A stretch of DNA of 64,000 nucleotides from Bacteroidia bacterium. GTDB lineage: Bacteria > Bacteroidota > Bacteroidia > Bacteroidales > F082. Location: contig JAJTAY010000009.1 in assembly GCA_021287165.1 (NCBI GenBank), positions 1 through 64,000 on the forward strand, written 5' to 3'. A model generated the notes under the pieces. The model did no database searches. It was given only the letters and a program-made list of their open reading frames with translations, and was not told where the DNA came from. Both the position numbers and the translations under genes were made by a program. Of the stretch, positions 11,029 to 20,798 are shown one piece after another. Within the stretch, counting starts at the first letter, position 1. Each line of letters opens with the position of its first letter.

Positions 11029-11348
11029 TACTTGATAACCTCCCCTGATTTTATTGAGATACGGACTGATTTACCGGTTTTTTCATCCTTTGCCCTTCTG
11101 ATGCGGGTAGGATTGCCCTTTCCATCAACCAGCTTGAGGTTGGAAATGTGGATAGGGGCTTCTTTCTTGATGATTCCGCCTTTGGGATTCTCGGTGTTGG
11201 GACGGGTATGTTTCGACACCAGGTTGATGCCTTCAACGATGGCGGTTTCCTTGCTGGTGTGAACAACAAGCACCTTTCCCTTTTCGCCCTTATGGTCACC
11301 GGAGATAACCACTACGTTGTCACCTTTCTTGATATGGAACTTTGGCAT
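11028..11348 (-). CDS. rplX: 50S ribosomal protein L24 (uL24)
   Basis: 106 residues from the ATG at 11348 ([21 protein letters not shown]). A TTG start 9 bp further upstream is possible but the ATG gives the family N-terminus. It carries a KOW motif ([21 protein letters not shown]) and is one of the first proteins to bind 23S rRNA. Coupled to rplE by a one-base overlap. Confidence 0.95.
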   Translation of the reverse strand: MPKFHIKKGDNVVVISGDHKGEKGKVLVVHTSKETAIVEGINLVSKHTRPNTENPKGGIIKKEAPIHISNLKLVDGKGNPTRIRRAKDEKTGKSVRISIKSGEVIK

Positions 11349-11363
11349 AATTTTCAAAGTTAT

Positions 11364-11732
11364 TTACAGCACCTCGGGTGCCAGTGACACAATCTTCATA
11401 AACTGTTTCTCCCTCAACTCTCTGGCTACAGGCCCGAAAATACGGGTTCCAATCATTTCGCCGGCATTGTTGAGGAGCACTACAGCGTTGTCGTCGAAGC
11501 GGATGTACGATCCGTCGGTTCTGCGGGTTTCCTTTTTAGTACGCACCACAACGGCCTTCACGACAGAGCCTTTCTTGATGGTTCCGCCAGGCATGGCCGA
11601 CTTAACGGTCACAACCACTTTGTCTCCAATGCGGGCATAGCGTTTGCCCGAGCCTCCGAGTACCCTGATGCAGAGCACTTCTTTGGCGCCGCTGTTGTCA
11701 GCGACTATGCATCTTGTTTCTTGCTGTATCAT
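11364..11732 (-). CDS. rplN: 50S ribosomal protein L14 (uL14)
   Basis: 122 residues, the invariant family length. Landmarks: [27 protein letters not shown] and [20 protein letters not shown]. Forms an intersubunit bridge and the binding site of the silencing factor RsfS. Begins one base after the rpsQ stop. Confidence 0.97.
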   Translation of the reverse strand: MIQQETRCIVADNSGAKEVLCIRVLGGSGKRYARIGDKVVVTVKSAMPGGTIKKGSVVKAVVVRTKKETRRTDGSYIRFDDNAVVLLNNAGEMIGTRIFGPVARELREKQFMKIVSLAPEVL

Positions 11733-11733
11733 A

Positions 11734-11991
11734 TTACTTGGCCCTTTCGATTATTTCAACCAGTCTCCAACATTTGTTCCTGCTCAACGGACGGGTTTCC
11801 ATGATACGGACAGTGTCGCCGATGTTGCAATCGTTGTTTTCATCGTGCGCCATGAACTTCGAGGTCTTTTTCACGAACTTGCCGTAGATAGGGTGTTTCA
11901 CGCGACGCTCAACCACAACGGTGATGGTTTTATTCATCTTGTTGCTGGCAACGGTTCCTATTCTTTCCTTACGTAACTTTCTGGTTTCCAT
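11734..11991 (-). CDS. rpsQ: 30S ribosomal protein S17 (uS17)
   Basis: 85 residues, OB fold. Signature: [28 protein letters not shown] and [28 protein letters not shown]. Lies 12 bp after rpmC and one base before rplN. Confidence 0.97.
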   Translation of the reverse strand: METRKLRKERIGTVASNKMNKTITVVVERRVKHPIYGKFVKKTSKFMAHDENNDCNIGDTVRIMETRPLSRNKCWRLVEIIERAK

Positions 11992-12003
11992 CTTTCTTAC
12001 CTG

Positions 12004-12210
12004 TTATTTGTTATCGGCCTGGCTGAGTTCGCGACGGCGCAATTCGGTGATGATGCGAGCAATACCACGACGGTATTCCTTGATCTTATTGGGGTTTTCG
12101 AGTGGCGAAACTGCGTGGTTCAGTTTCAGGCGCACCAGCTGCTTGCGTTCTTCTTCGAGACGCTCCAAAAGGTCAGCTGTGCTCAATTCTTTGATTACTT
12201 CCTGCTTCAT
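12004..12210 (-). CDS. rpmC: 50S ribosomal protein L29 (uL29)
   Basis: 68 residues, two helices: MKQEVIKELSTADLLERLEE, then LKLNHAVSPLENPNKIKEYRRGIARIITELRRRE. It lines the polypeptide exit tunnel near the trigger factor site. Lies between rplP (9 bp) and rpsQ (12 bp). Confidence 0.96.
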   Translation of the reverse strand: MKQEVIKELSTADLLERLEEERKQLVRLKLNHAVSPLENPNKIKEYRRGIARIITELRRRELSQADNK

Positions 12211-12219
12211 GGCTGATAA

Positions 12220-12645
12220 CTATTGTCCTTCAACGTAATCTCTTCTGACTACAAACTTCGTGGTGATGGGCAGCTTCTGTGCAGCTAGGCGCAGGGCTTC
12301 GCGTGCAATTTCGATCGGCACACCTTCTGCCTCGAATATGATGCGGCCGGGGGTTACAGGAGCCACAAAGTATTCGGGAGCACCTTTACCTTTACCCATA
12401 CGCACTTCAGCGGGCTTTTTCGTTACAGGCTTGTCGGGGAATACGCGTATCCAAATCTGGCCTTCGCGTTTCATATGACGGGTCACGGCCTGACGTGCGG
12501 CCTCTATCTGACGGCCTGTGAGCCAGGCGCTCTCCAGTGCCTTGATTCCGAAGGTTCCAAAAGCGAGCTGATGGCCACGCTGAGCATTGCCCTTCATCCT
12601 CCCTTTTTGTTGCCTCCTGAATTTGGTTTTCTTTGGCTGTAACAT
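12220..12645 (-). CDS. rplP: 50S ribosomal protein L16 (uL16)
   Basis: 141 residues. [24 protein letters not shown] at the start and [24 protein letters not shown] mid-protein are diagnostic. It organises the peptidyl transferase A-site region. 28 bp after rpsC. Confidence 0.97.
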   Translation of the reverse strand: MLQPKKTKFRRQQKGRMKGNAQRGHQLAFGTFGIKALESAWLTGRQIEAARQAVTRHMKREGQIWIRVFPDKPVTKKPAEVRMGKGKGAPEYFVAPVTPGRIIFEAEGVPIEIAREALRLAAQKLPITTKFVVRRDYVEGQ

Positions 12646-12673
12646 TGTTACTCAGGTATTTATTTTGTACTTT

Positions 12674-13399
12674 TTATTTGCGTTTTCTTCCCCCGCGCGA
12701 ACCGAAAGCCGGTGCTTTGGGTGCTGCAGGTTTCTTGGCCTGACCGCCAACGGTGCTCGGGACCAGCTCGGGCCTTCCGTAAATCTCTCCCTTGCAGATC
12801 CATACCTTGATGCCAATGCGGCCATAGGTAGTGTGAGCCTCAACGAGCGCGTAGTCGATATCGGCGCGCAGGGTATGCAACGGAATGCGTCCTTCCTTGT
12901 AGGTTTCGCGACGGGCCATTTCGGCACCGCCAACACGGCCTGAGATCATTACTTTGATACCTTCGGCGCCGATGCGCATACTTGAGGTAATGGCCGTTTT
13001 GATTGCCCTGCGGAACGATACCCTGCCTTCAATCTGCTTGGCAATAGTACTGGCCACAATGTAGGCATCGAGTTCAGGACGTTTAATCTCGCTGATGTTG
13101 ATCTGAACTTCCTTGCCGGTAAGTTTCTTCAACTCTTCCTTGATCTTATCTACTTCCTGACCAGCCTTGCCAATAATCATGCCCGGACGTGCTGTGGAAA
13201 TGGTTACTGTAACCAGCTTTAGCGAGCGTTCAATATTGATCTTCGAGACACCGGCCTTGCCCAGACGCGCCATCAGGTACTTCCTGATCTTATCGTCTTC
13301 GACGAGCTTGTCGGCAAAACTACGGCCGCCATACCAGTTGGAATCCCATCCGCGGATGATTCCTAACCTAAGTCCTATTGGATTTGTCTTTTGTCCCAT
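12674..13399 (-). CDS. rpsC: 30S ribosomal protein S3 (uS3)
   Basis: 241 residues. [22 protein letters not shown] at the start, a type-2 KH domain around 60-110 ([21 protein letters not shown]), and the C-terminal domain with [21 protein letters not shown] basic tail ([20 protein letters not shown]) extends beyond the E. coli core. Part of the mRNA entry helicase. Confidence 0.97.
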   Translation of the reverse strand: MGQKTNPIGLRLGIIRGWDSNWYGGRSFADKLVEDDKIRKYLMARLGKAGVSKINIERSLKLVTVTISTARPGMIIGKAGQEVDKIKEELKKLTGKEVQINISEIKRPELDAYIVASTIAKQIEGRVSFRRAIKTAITSSMRIGAEGIKVMISGRVGGAEMARRETYKEGRIPLHTLRADIDYALVEAHTTYGRIGIKVWICKGEIYGRPELVPSTVGGQAKKPAAPKAPAFGSRGGRKRK

Positions 13400-13412
13400 T
13401 CAATTGCAATCT

Positions 13413-13835
13413 TTAATTGTTCTGATTATTTTCCTGCACGGCGGGTTTCGTATCCAGATAGATGGTCACGTGGTTCGAACGCTTGCGAACGCGATGAGCA
13501 CGGCCCTGAGGGGCTGGCAGGATACGCTTAAGCATACGGCCACCATCAACGAAAACGTTCTTTACAAAGAGCTTTTCGTATTCCACTCTCTGACCTTCAT
13601 TTTTAGCTTCCCAGTTGGCGATGGCCGAGCGCAGGAGCTTCAGCATATCGATGGCTGCGTGTTTTTTTGAGTATTCAAGCGCAAACATTGCTGTTTCCAC
13701 ATCCTTGCCACGGATCATATCGGCAACAAGGCGCATTTTGCGCGGCGAGGTGGGCACATTGCGTAGGCTGGCCATAAATTGCGATTTGCGGGCCTCCTTG
13801 CGCTCTTCAGCTTTCAGGTGTTTTCTAGCTCCCAT
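13413..13835 (-). CDS. rplV: 50S ribosomal protein L22 (uL22)
   Basis: 140 residues. The core [22 protein letters not shown] and the tunnel-lining beta hairpin before [17 protein letters not shown] (where macrolide resistance changes occur in other species) are present. The N-terminal ~20 residues ([14 protein letters not shown]) and the Asn-rich C-terminus are lineage extensions. Confidence 0.96.
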   Translation of the reverse strand: MGARKHLKAEERKEARKSQFMASLRNVPTSPRKMRLVADMIRGKDVETAMFALEYSKKHAAIDMLKLLRSAIANWEAKNEGQRVEYEKLFVKNVFVDGGRMLKRILPAPQGRAHRVRKRSNHVTIYLDTKPAVQENNQNN

Positions 13836-13846
13836 GATATTTCAGC

Positions 13847-14125
13847 TTATTTTTTTCCTTTATCCTTTTTACCGGCGTGTCCCCTGAAGATGCGGGTGGG
13901 GGCAAATTCGCCAAGCTTATGACCTACCATGTTTTCGGTGACATAAACAGGGATGAATTTGTTTCCATTGTGCACAGCGATGGTTTGACCAACAAACTCG
14001 GGCGAAATCATCGAAGCACGCGACCAGGTTTTAATCACCGACTTCTTGTTTGATTCAATGTTGTCCATTACGCGCTTTTCGAGCTTGTAGTGGATGTATG
14101 GTCCTTTTTTTAACGAACGGCTCAT
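13847..14125 (-). CDS. rpsS: 30S ribosomal protein S19 (uS19)
   Basis: 92 residues. [19 protein letters not shown] and [19 protein letters not shown] are family signatures. It sits in the 30S head with S13. Lies between rplB (24 bp) and rplV (11 bp). Confidence 0.97.
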   Translation of the reverse strand: MSRSLKKGPYIHYKLEKRVMDNIESNKKSVIKTWSRASMISPEFVGQTIAVHNGNKFIPVYVTENMVGHKLGEFAPTRIFRGHAGKKDKGKK

Positions 14126-14149
14126 ATTGAGGTGGTTTTCAGCTTAACG

Positions 14150-14974
<825 letters not shown>

Positions 14975-14985
14975 TTATCTTAGAC

Positions 14986-15279
14986 TTAGATATTGCTGAA
15001 AAAATCAATAGTTTCACCATCGGCCAGAGTAACAACGGCTTTTTTGAATGCCGGAGTTTTGCCGGAAAGAATACCAGTTTTGGTAAAGCGCGACTTACGT
15101 TTGCCGGAATAGTTCATTGTGTTTACCGAAACCACGTTGACACCATACAGCTCATTGATGGCTTTCTTGATTTGCAGCTTATTGGCACGCTTGTCAACAA
15201 TGAAGGCATACTGCGGCTGCTTCTCGCTGATGGCTGTCATTTTTTCGGTAATGACCGGTTTGTGGATGATCTGTATCAT
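14986..15279 (-). CDS. rplW: 50S ribosomal protein L23 (uL23)
   Basis: 97 residues. IIHKPVITEKMTAI and YAFIVDKRANKLQIKKAINELYGVNVVSVNTMNY identify it. It lies at the tunnel exit and docks trigger factor and SRP. 19 bp after rplD. Confidence 0.97.
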   Translation of the reverse strand: MIQIIHKPVITEKMTAISEKQPQYAFIVDKRANKLQIKKAINELYGVNVVSVNTMNYSGKRKSRFTKTGILSGKTPAFKKAVVTLADGETIDFFSNI

Positions 15280-15298
15280 TGCGATAATATATTTTCGG

Positions 15299-15925
15299 TT
15301 ACGAAAGCAACTGTTCGATGGTATTCAATGCACTTTCAACAACAAACAGCTTGCTGGCGTTGAGAATTTCGTAGGTGTTAAGGCTATCGGCCATTACTAC
15401 CTTCACATTCTGCAAGTTGCGGGCCGAAAGTACCACATTGCGGTCGGCTTTGTTCATCACGAGCAGTGCACGACGGCCATCAAACTTGAAGTTGTTGAGC
15501 ATGGCGATAACCTGCTTGGTCTTGGGCGACTCAAAAGTGAAGTCCTCAACAATTGTGATCACTTCACCCTGCGCTTTGTAAGCCAGAGCCGACCTGCGGG
15601 CCAACTGTTTTAGCTTTTTGTTGAGCTTAAAGCTGTAGTCGCGGGGTTTAGGACCAAAGATGCGACCGCCGCCAACAAATACAGGCGATTTGAGGCTTCC
15701 GGCCCTTGCAGTACCGGTTCCCTTCTGACGCTTGATTTTCTTGGTGCTGCCCGAAACTTCGCTTTTCTCCTTCGATTTGTGGGTACCCTGGCGCTGGTTG
15801 GCGAGGTACTGCTTTACATCGAGGTAAATAGCATGGTCGTTCGGCTGTATGCCGAAAATTTCTTCACTCAGGCGAACCTTGCGATCAGTAGCTTCGCCGC
15901 TGATTTTATGTACTACTAGCTCCAT
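15299..15925 (-). CDS. rplD: 50S ribosomal protein L4 (uL4)
   Basis: 208 residues. The extended loop region [25 protein letters not shown] lines the tunnel; the globular part follows ([39 protein letters not shown]). In E. coli this protein represses the S10 operon by attenuation in the rpsJ leader; here there is only a 27-bp fusA-rpsJ gap, so that mode is unlikely. The start overlaps rplC by 10 bp. Confidence 0.97.
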   Translation of the reverse strand: MELVVHKISGEATDRKVRLSEEIFGIQPNDHAIYLDVKQYLANQRQGTHKSKEKSEVSGSTKKIKRQKGTGTARAGSLKSPVFVGGGRIFGPKPRDYSFKLNKKLKQLARRSALAYKAQGEVITIVEDFTFESPKTKQVIAMLNNFKFDGRRALLVMNKADRNVVLSARNLQNVKVVMADSLNTYEILNASKLFVVESALNTIEQLLS

Positions 15926-16539
15926 CGCTCTATTTTTAAATATCCGTTTTTAGGACCGGGAACAGCACCTTTAACAAGGATGAGGTTCTTTTCCGGAATG
16001 ATTTTCACAATCTGAAGGTTGATCAGTTTCACCTTATCGCCACCCATGCGGCCGGCCATGCGCAGACCTTTCACAACACGCGAAGGATAGGATGAAGCGC
16101 CAAGCGAACCTGGAGCACGCAGCCTGTTGTGCTGGCCGTGAGTAGCCTGGCCGATTCCGCCAAAATGATGACGTTTTACAACACCCTGAAAACCCTTACC
16201 TTTAGAAACACCGCTCACATCAACAAACTCTCCTTCGATAAACACATCGACAGTGAGTACATCGCCAAAGTTCTTGCGCTGCTCAAACCTGGTAAATTCG
16301 GACAGAATGCGCTTAGGTGTTGTACCTGCTTTGGCAAAATGTCCCTTTAGGGAATTGGTAGTATGCTTTTCCTTCTTTTCATCAAAAGCGAGCTGAATGG
16401 CTTCATAACCATCCTTTTCAAGGGTGCGGATCTGCGTAACAACGCAAGGACCTGCCTCGATGACCGTAACGGGAATATTCTTTCCGTTGCCGTCATAAAT
16501 GCTCGTCATTCCAATCTTCTTTCCTAGTAATCCTGACAT
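15916..16539 (-). CDS. rplC: 50S ribosomal protein L3 (uL3)
   Basis: 207 residues. [16 protein letters not shown] start, [20 protein letters not shown] and [37 protein letters not shown] are signatures; the glutamine of THGQ is the site that PrmB methylates in other bacteria. 45 bp after rpsJ; overlaps rplD by 10 bp. Confidence 0.97.
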   Translation of the reverse strand: MSGLLGKKIGMTSIYDGNGKNIPVTVIEAGPCVVTQIRTLEKDGYEAIQLAFDEKKEKHTTNSLKGHFAKAGTTPKRILSEFTRFEQRKNFGDVLTVDVFIEGEFVDVSGVSKGKGFQGVVKRHHFGGIGQATHGQHNRLRAPGSLGASSYPSRVVKGLRMAGRMGGDKVKLINLQIVKIIPEKNLILVKGAVPGPKNGYLKIERWS

Positions 16540-16584
16540 TTCTTTGGACTTTTAATGGTCATTCAATCTTTATCTGCCCCGCGG

Positions 16585-16890
16585 TCAAACCTTGATTTCA
16601 ACTTCAACGCCGCTGGGCAATTCCAGCTTCATCAAAGCGTCGATGGTTTGTGAGGTGGAGCTGTAAATGTCGAGCAGTCTTTTGTATGACGAAAGTTCGA
16701 ACTGCTCCCTTGACTTTTTGTGCACGAAAGTCGAACGCAACACAGTGTAAATCTTTTTGTCAGTGGGAAGCGGAATGGGTCCGTTTACCACCGCGCCGGT
16801 GGCTTTGACGGTCTTTACAATCTTCTCGGCTGACTTATCAACCAGGTTGTGGTCGTACGACTTCAGTTTAATTCTTATTCTCTGGCTCAC
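16585..16890 (-). CDS. rpsJ: 30S ribosomal protein S10 (uS10)
   Basis: 101 residues starting with [25 protein letters not shown] and [17 protein letters not shown](T)[11 protein letters not shown] are signatures. In the free state S10 (NusE) also joins the NusB antitermination complex on rRNA. It follows fusA by 27 bp with no tuf gene between them, unlike E. coli. Confidence 0.97.
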   Translation of the reverse strand: MSQRIRIKLKSYDHNLVDKSAEKIVKTVKATGAVVNGPIPLPTDKKIYTVLRSTFVHKKSREQFELSSYKRLLDIYSSTSQTIDALMKLELPSGVEVEIKV

Positions 16891-16917
16891 TTTTGTAGAT
16901 GATTAAGGTTACCTGTC

Positions 16918-19038
16918 TTATTTTATGATGCCTTTTGCTTTATTAATTACTTCCTGCGCAATGTTGTCGGGGGCCTGGGCATAGTGGCTGAACTCCATGC
17001 TCGAGGTTGCGCGTCCGGAGGTGAGGGTACGAAGTGAAGTAACATATCCGAACATTTCCGACAACGGAACATCAGCCTTAATGACCTGTGCACCGATCTT
17101 GGCCGTTACTTCACGCAGGATTGCGCGACGTTTGTTGAGGTCTCCGGTAACATCACCCAGATAATCGTCCGGGGTATTTACCTCAACCTTCATTATTGGT
17201 TCAAGGATAACAGAAGACGCTTTGCGGCAGGCTTCCTTGAAACCAAGCTTTGCTGCCATTTCGAAGGAAAGCGAATCGGAGTCGACCGGGTGGAACGAGC
17301 CATCGATAAGTCTAACCTTCATGCTGTCGAGCGGGAAACCGGCAAGCACGCCATTCGTCATGGCTTCGCGGAATCCTTTCTGAACAGCCGGGATATACTC
17401 TTTAGGGATATTGCCGCCCTTAACCTCGTCGATAAACTGGAGTCCTGCTGCCTGGCCTTCGTCAGCCGGACCAATAGTGAAGATGATATCGGCAAACTTA
17501 CCGCGACCACCGGTTTGCTTCTTGTAAACCTCGCGGTGTTGAGCCGAGCCTGTGAGGGCTTCCTTGTAGGCTACCTGTGGACGGCCCTGGTTGCATTCCA
17601 CCTTAAACTCGCGTTTGAGGCGGTCGATGATAATTTCGAGGTGAAGTTCGCCCATACCGGAAATAACAGTCTGGCCACTGTTCTCATCGGTACGTACCCT
17701 GAAGGTCGGATCTTCTTCCGCCAGTTTGGCAAGCGCGGCGCCCATTTTGTCCATATCGCCCTGTGTTTTGGGTTCGATGGAAACATGGATAACCGGTTCG
17801 GGGAACGACATCGACTCGAGCACAATGGGATGCTTTTCGTCGCAAAGGGTGTCGCCGGTGCGAATAACTTTGAAGCCTACTGCAGCTCCGATGTCTCCGG
17901 CTTCGATGCGGTCGAGCGGGTTCTGCTTGTTGGCATGCATCTGCATGATGCGCGAAATGCGTTCCTTTTTGCCTGTGGCAGCATTGTGGATATATGAGCC
18001 CGATTCGAGCGTGCCGGAATAAACCCTGAAGAAGGCAATCCTGCCTACAAAGGGGTCGGTGGCGATTTTGAATGCCAGTGCTGCGAAAGGTTCATTCGGA
18101 TCGACCTTACGGACTTCCTCGCGCTCAGTATCAGGATTGATGCCGGTAACGGCTTCAATATCGAGGGGGCTGGGCAGGTATTGAGCGATGCCATTGAGCA
18201 ACAGCTGAACACCCTTATTTTTGAATGAGGCACCGCACATAACGGGCGAAATGCGCATTTCAACTGTTGCTTTGCGAATCTGGGCAATCATTTCCTCTTC
18301 AGTGATCGACTCAGGGTCGTCCATGAACTTTTCGAGTAGTTCGTCGCTTTCTTCTGCCACGTTTTCGATAAGCTTAAGGCGATATTCCTCAACAAGTTCG
18401 GCCATGTCAGCAGGGATCGGAACCTCCACCATGACCATACCCTTTGAAGAATCGTCCCAAACGAAAGCTTTGTTGGTTATCAGATCGACAACACCACGGA
18501 AATTTTCCTCTTCTCCGATGGGAATCTGAAGCGGGATCGGGTTTGCTCCCAATCGCTCTTTAATCTGATTTACAACGCTGTAGAAATCAGCGCCGCTGCG
18601 GTCCATTTTGTTGACAAAGCAGAGTCTCGGAACCTTGTATTTATCGGCCTGACGCCAAACAGTTTCCGATTGGGGCTCAACACCACCAACAGCACAGAAA
18701 AGCGCCACGGCACCATCCAGTACCCTTAGCGAGCGTTCAACCTCAACGGTGAAATCGACGTGGCCGGGGGTGTCGATGATATTGATTTTGTATTTTTCGT
18801 TGTTATAGTCCCAAAAAACGGTTGTAGCGGCAGATGTAATGGTAATACCACGCTCCTGCTCCTGTACCATCCAGTCCATGGTTGCGGCGCCTTCGTGCAC
18901 CTCGCCAAGTTTGTGACTCTTTCCGGTGTAATAAAGAATGCGCTCGGTAGTAGTAGTCTTGCCCGCGTCAATATGGGCCATAATACCGATATTGCGGGTG
19001 AGACGGAGTTTATCTATCGTGTTTTTATCGAGTGACAT
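16918..19038 (-). CDS. fusA: Elongation factor G
   Basis: Ribosomal translocase GTPase. 706 residues, the full five-domain length. G motifs: G1 [15 protein letters not shown] (20-34), G3 [22 protein letters not shown]4 [12 protein letters not shown]. Domain IV and V follow ([39 protein letters not shown]). It lies between rpsG (31 bp) and rpsJ (27 bp). It looks like the canonical EF-G rather than the EF-G2 paralogue. Confidence 0.98.
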   Translation of the reverse strand: MSLDKNTIDKLRLTRNIGIMAHIDAGKTTTTERILYYTGKSHKLGEVHEGAATMDWMVQEQERGITITSAATTVFWDYNNEKYKINIIDTPGHVDFTVEVERSLRVLDGAVALFCAVGGVEPQSETVWRQADKYKVPRLCFVNKMDRSGADFYSVVNQIKERLGANPIPLQIPIGEEENFRGVVDLITNKAFVWDDSSKGMVMVEVPIPADMAELVEEYRLKLIENVAEESDELLEKFMDDPESITEEEMIAQIRKATVEMRISPVMCGASFKNKGVQLLLNGIAQYLPSPLDIEAVTGINPDTEREEVRKVDPNEPFAALAFKIATDPFVGRIAFFRVYSGTLESGSYIHNAATGKKERISRIMQMHANKQNPLDRIEAGDIGAAVGFKVIRTGDTLCDEKHPIVLESMSFPEPVIHVSIEPKTQGDMDKMGAALAKLAEEDPTFRVRTDENSGQTVISGMGELHLEIIIDRLKREFKVECNQGRPQVAYKEALTGSAQHREVYKKQTGGRGKFADIIFTIGPADEGQAAGLQFIDEVKGGNIPKEYIPAVQKGFREAMTNGVLAGFPLDSMKVRLIDGSFHPVDSDSLSFEMAAKLGFKEACRKASSVILEPIMKVEVNTPDDYLGDVTGDLNKRRAILREVTAKIGAQVIKADVPLSEMFGYVTSLRTLTSGRATSSMEFSHYAQAPDNIAQEVINKAKGIIK

Positions 19039-19069
19039 CGCAGTGTGGTGGTTCGCTTAATGAGCTTAA

Positions 19070-19537
19070 TTAGAAACGGAAATGCGAGAATGCCTTGTTG
19101 GCTTCTGCCATCCTGTGAGTATCTTCCTTTTTCTTAAATGCGGCACCTTCTTCCTTATAGGCAGCAAGAATCTCGCCGGCCAGCTTTTGTCCCATCGATT
19201 TCTCGTGACGCTTGCGCGAGTATCCAATGAGGTTCTTCATGCCAATCGACATCTTGCGGCCAGGACGGATTTCAGAAGGAATCTGAAAAGTTGCACCACC
19301 AATACGACGGCTACGCACTTCTACTGAAGGCGTAACGTTGGCCAGGGCTTTCTTCCAAACTTCTACCGGATCTTCGTTGGTCTTTTTGTTAACGATTTCA
19401 AGGGCTTCGTAAAACACCTTGAAGGCAACATTCTTCTTGCCCCTGTTCATGAGGTTATTGACAAATTTTGTCACCAACACATCATTGTACTTAGGATCGG
19501 GGAGAATAATTCTCTTTTTTGGTTTAGCTTTTCTCAT
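19070..19537 (-). CDS. rpsG: 30S ribosomal protein S7 (uS7)
   Basis: 155 residues. [38 protein letters not shown] and [17 protein letters not shown] [14 protein letters not shown] are signatures. It nucleates the 30S head and lies near the exit site. 28 bp after rpsL. Confidence 0.97.
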   Translation of the reverse strand: MRKAKPKKRIILPDPKYNDVLVTKFVNNLMNRGKKNVAFKVFYEALEIVNKKTNEDPVEVWKKALANVTPSVEVRSRRIGGATFQIPSEIRPGRKMSIGMKNLIGYSRKRHEKSMGQKLAGEILAAYKEEGAAFKKKEDTHRMAEANKAFSHFRF

Positions 19538-19565
19538 TGCTTGTATGTGGTTGAGCTAAATGGAC

Positions 19566-19988
19566 TTACTTTTTCTTTGCCGGAGCTTTTGCAGCTGCTT
19601 TCGGATCGACTTTACCAGCTTTAGGCCTTTTAGTGCCATATTTCGACCTTCTCTGACGACGACCATCGACACCCGAGGTATCGAGCGCACCGCGAATGAT
19701 ATGGTATCTTACACCGGGCAAGTCCTTTACACGGCCACCGCGAATCATTACGATGGAGTGCTCCTGAAGGTTGTGTCCTTCGCCGGGAATGTAAGCGTTC
19801 ACTTCTTTTTGGTTTGTCAGACGAACCCTGGCTACCTTACGCATGGCCGAGTTAGGTTTTTTGGGCGTGGTGGTGTAGACACGAACGCAAACGCCACGGC
19901 GTTGCGGGCATGAATCAAGCGCAGGTGATTTGCTTTTTTCTACCAGTTTCTGGCGTCCTTTGCGCACCAATTGCTGAATTGTAGGCAT
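19566..19988 (-). CDS. rpsL: 30S ribosomal protein S12 (uS12)
   Basis: 140 residues; first gene of the superoperon. [13 protein letters not shown] start, [19 protein letters not shown] and [30 protein letters not shown]. The two lysines whose mutation gives streptomycin resistance (in [10 protein letters not shown] and in the position after the [18 protein letters not shown] region) have the wild-type identity, so no resistance change is seen. A basic C-terminal tail ([13 protein letters not shown]) extends past the E. coli end. Confidence 0.98.
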   Translation of the reverse strand: MPTIQQLVRKGRQKLVEKSKSPALDSCPQRRGVCVRVYTTTPKKPNSAMRKVARVRLTNQKEVNAYIPGEGHNLQEHSIVMIRGGRVKDLPGVRYHIIRGALDTSGVDGRRQRRSKYGTKRPKAGKVDPKAAAKAPAKKK

Positions 19989-20250
19989 TGTGTAACGATT
20001 AATTTTAAGTTTCTTCCTTACCTGATCAGATAATAATATTTCTTACTGTTTACCAGCAGTTTAAAACAATTTTTGTCGGGAAATAGCTATCAGGAGGTGA
20101 AAAGCCTAATGTGGATTTAGGCTGCTAACCCCGCAAAAGCCCTGTAAGAACGAGGTGTTTTGGCTTTTGCGTCAGAACCTATAACGGTTAAGCTTTTCAG
20201 GTTCCTTCTAACTATAACGTTTCCAGTTATTTCAAAAATCCCACTTCATT
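19989..20250 (-). promoter_or_regulatory. Structured rpsL (str operon) mRNA leader with anti-SD-like segment
   Basis: About 260 nt separate the promoter at 20258-20287 from the rpsL ATG. On the minus strand the leader can form a 10-bp stem CGCAAAAGCC/GGCTTTTGCG (20171-20162 with 20141-20132). A 7-bp hairpin AGCCTAA/TTAGGCT (20123-20117 with 20109-20103) follows, then TTTTC. Right after it stands TCACCTCCT (20100-20092), the same nine bases as the anti-Shine-Dalgarno end of 16S rRNA. The CCTGAT overlapping that segment (20094-20089) can also pair with ATCAGG (20026-20021) nearer the gene. The small hairpin with T-run looks like an attenuator. Regulation of the ribosomal operon by this leader is my inference. 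Confidence 0.5.
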
Positions 20251-20257
20251 GGGGCTG

Positions 20258-20287
20258 CAAAATTACATATTTTTTTCTTCTTCCAAA
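20258..20287 (-). promoter_or_regulatory. Promoter of the str-S10-spc-alpha superoperon
   Basis: Minus strand: -33 box TTTG (20287-20284), 18-bp spacer, -7 box TAATTTTG (20265-20258), a full TAnnTTTG match. This is the only promoter of this quality before rpsL and it sits at the head of the leader described at 19989-20250. Transcription would begin near 20250. Confidence 0.75.
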
Positions 20288-20462
20288 TTATTTCGGCACT
20301 TTTTTTTCAAAAAGTATTCAATAGCAGGTGGCAGTAGCAGAAATACTCTATATGACCTCAACTATGGTGTTGCGAACAAAGTGTTTCCAATTTAAGCGCG
20401 CATCACATCGTGAATATATATAATAAGGTGTTGACAATGCCAGGCAGGAAAAAGTCAAATTG

Positions 20463-20476
20463 TGCCTCATGAGGCA
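20463..20476. repeat. 14-bp perfect palindrome
   Basis: TGCCTCATGAGGCA is its own reverse complement. It lies in the 500-bp non-coding stretch between the two divergent operons, about 95 bp upstream of the three TGTTG-N7-CAACA sites. It may be a dimer-binding operator, but a single copy cannot show this. Confidence 0.35.
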
Positions 20477-20570
20477 GATGCTGAATGTTCGTTCTGAAAT
20501 GATGATGCAAAGTTTAAAATCGTGTAAGGGCCTTCTGTATTTCATTGTTTATCATAGCTTTATAAGCACG

Positions 20571-20587
20571 TGTTGTATTTTGCAACA
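20571..20587 (+). promoter_or_regulatory. Operator site 1, TGTTG-N7-CAACA
   Basis: Perfect 5-7-5 inverted repeat (spacer TATTTTG). It is the farthest upstream of three identical-format sites before the redox operon, centred about 188 bp upstream of the start inferred from the -24/-12-like element. The format suits a Fis-type helix-turn-helix dimer such as the regulator encoded at 26958-28295. Confidence 0.65.
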
Positions 20588-20589
20588 GA

Positions 20590-20606
20590 TGTTGTTTTTT
20601 TCAACA
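20590..20606 (+). promoter_or_regulatory. Operator site 2, TGTTG-N7-CAACA
   Basis: Perfect inverted repeat with spacer TTTTTTT, 19 bp centre to centre from site 1 (about two helical turns), so both dimers could bind side by side on one DNA face. Centred near -169. Confidence 0.65.
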
Positions 20607-20658
20607 CTGTTGTTTACATCCTATCTTTCAGCGTTTTATATGATTTTATGAAATTTAG

Positions 20659-20675
20659 TGTTGTGTTTTTCAACA
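20659..20675 (+). promoter_or_regulatory. Operator site 3, TGTTG-N7-CAACA
   Basis: Perfect inverted repeat with spacer TGTTTTT. Centred 69 bp downstream of site 2 and about 100 bp upstream of the inferred start, the usual distance for a sigma-54 enhancer site. Confidence 0.65.
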
Positions 20676-20741
20676 TTTTCTTTTGTTGATTTTTTAAATT
20701 TTTGATGCTATTTAATTGATTTTCTGTTGTTTAATAATTGT

Positions 20742-20757
20742 TGGCATGATCTTAGTC
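20742..20757 (+). promoter_or_regulatory. Possible sigma-54 promoter (-24/-12) of the redox operon
   Basis: TGGCATG matches the -24 consensus TGGCACG at six of seven bases. At the proper spacing the -12 element reads TAGTC instead of TTGCW, so only part of it fits (GT in place of the usual GC). The start would fall near 20767, 32 bp before the ATG. The weak -12 lowers confidence; the sigma-54 activator encoded downstream and the three operators raise it. No TAnnTTTG promoter is seen in this position. Confidence 0.4.
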
Positions 20758-20798
20758 ATAGCTGACTCAAAGAGAAAACACATTAACACCTCAATATC

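Noticed and set aside
20092..20120. A plus-strand Shine-Dalgarno (AGGAGGTGA) followed by ATG eight bases later
   Set aside because: The frame ends after three codons (ATG TGG ATT TAG), and the region is the minus-strand rpsL leader; it is better read as an anti-SD sequence on the other strand.
20460..20651. A possible 63-codon plus-strand gene in the divergent control region
   Set aside because: It overlaps two of the operator repeats, has no start signal and its product looks like random AT-rich translation.
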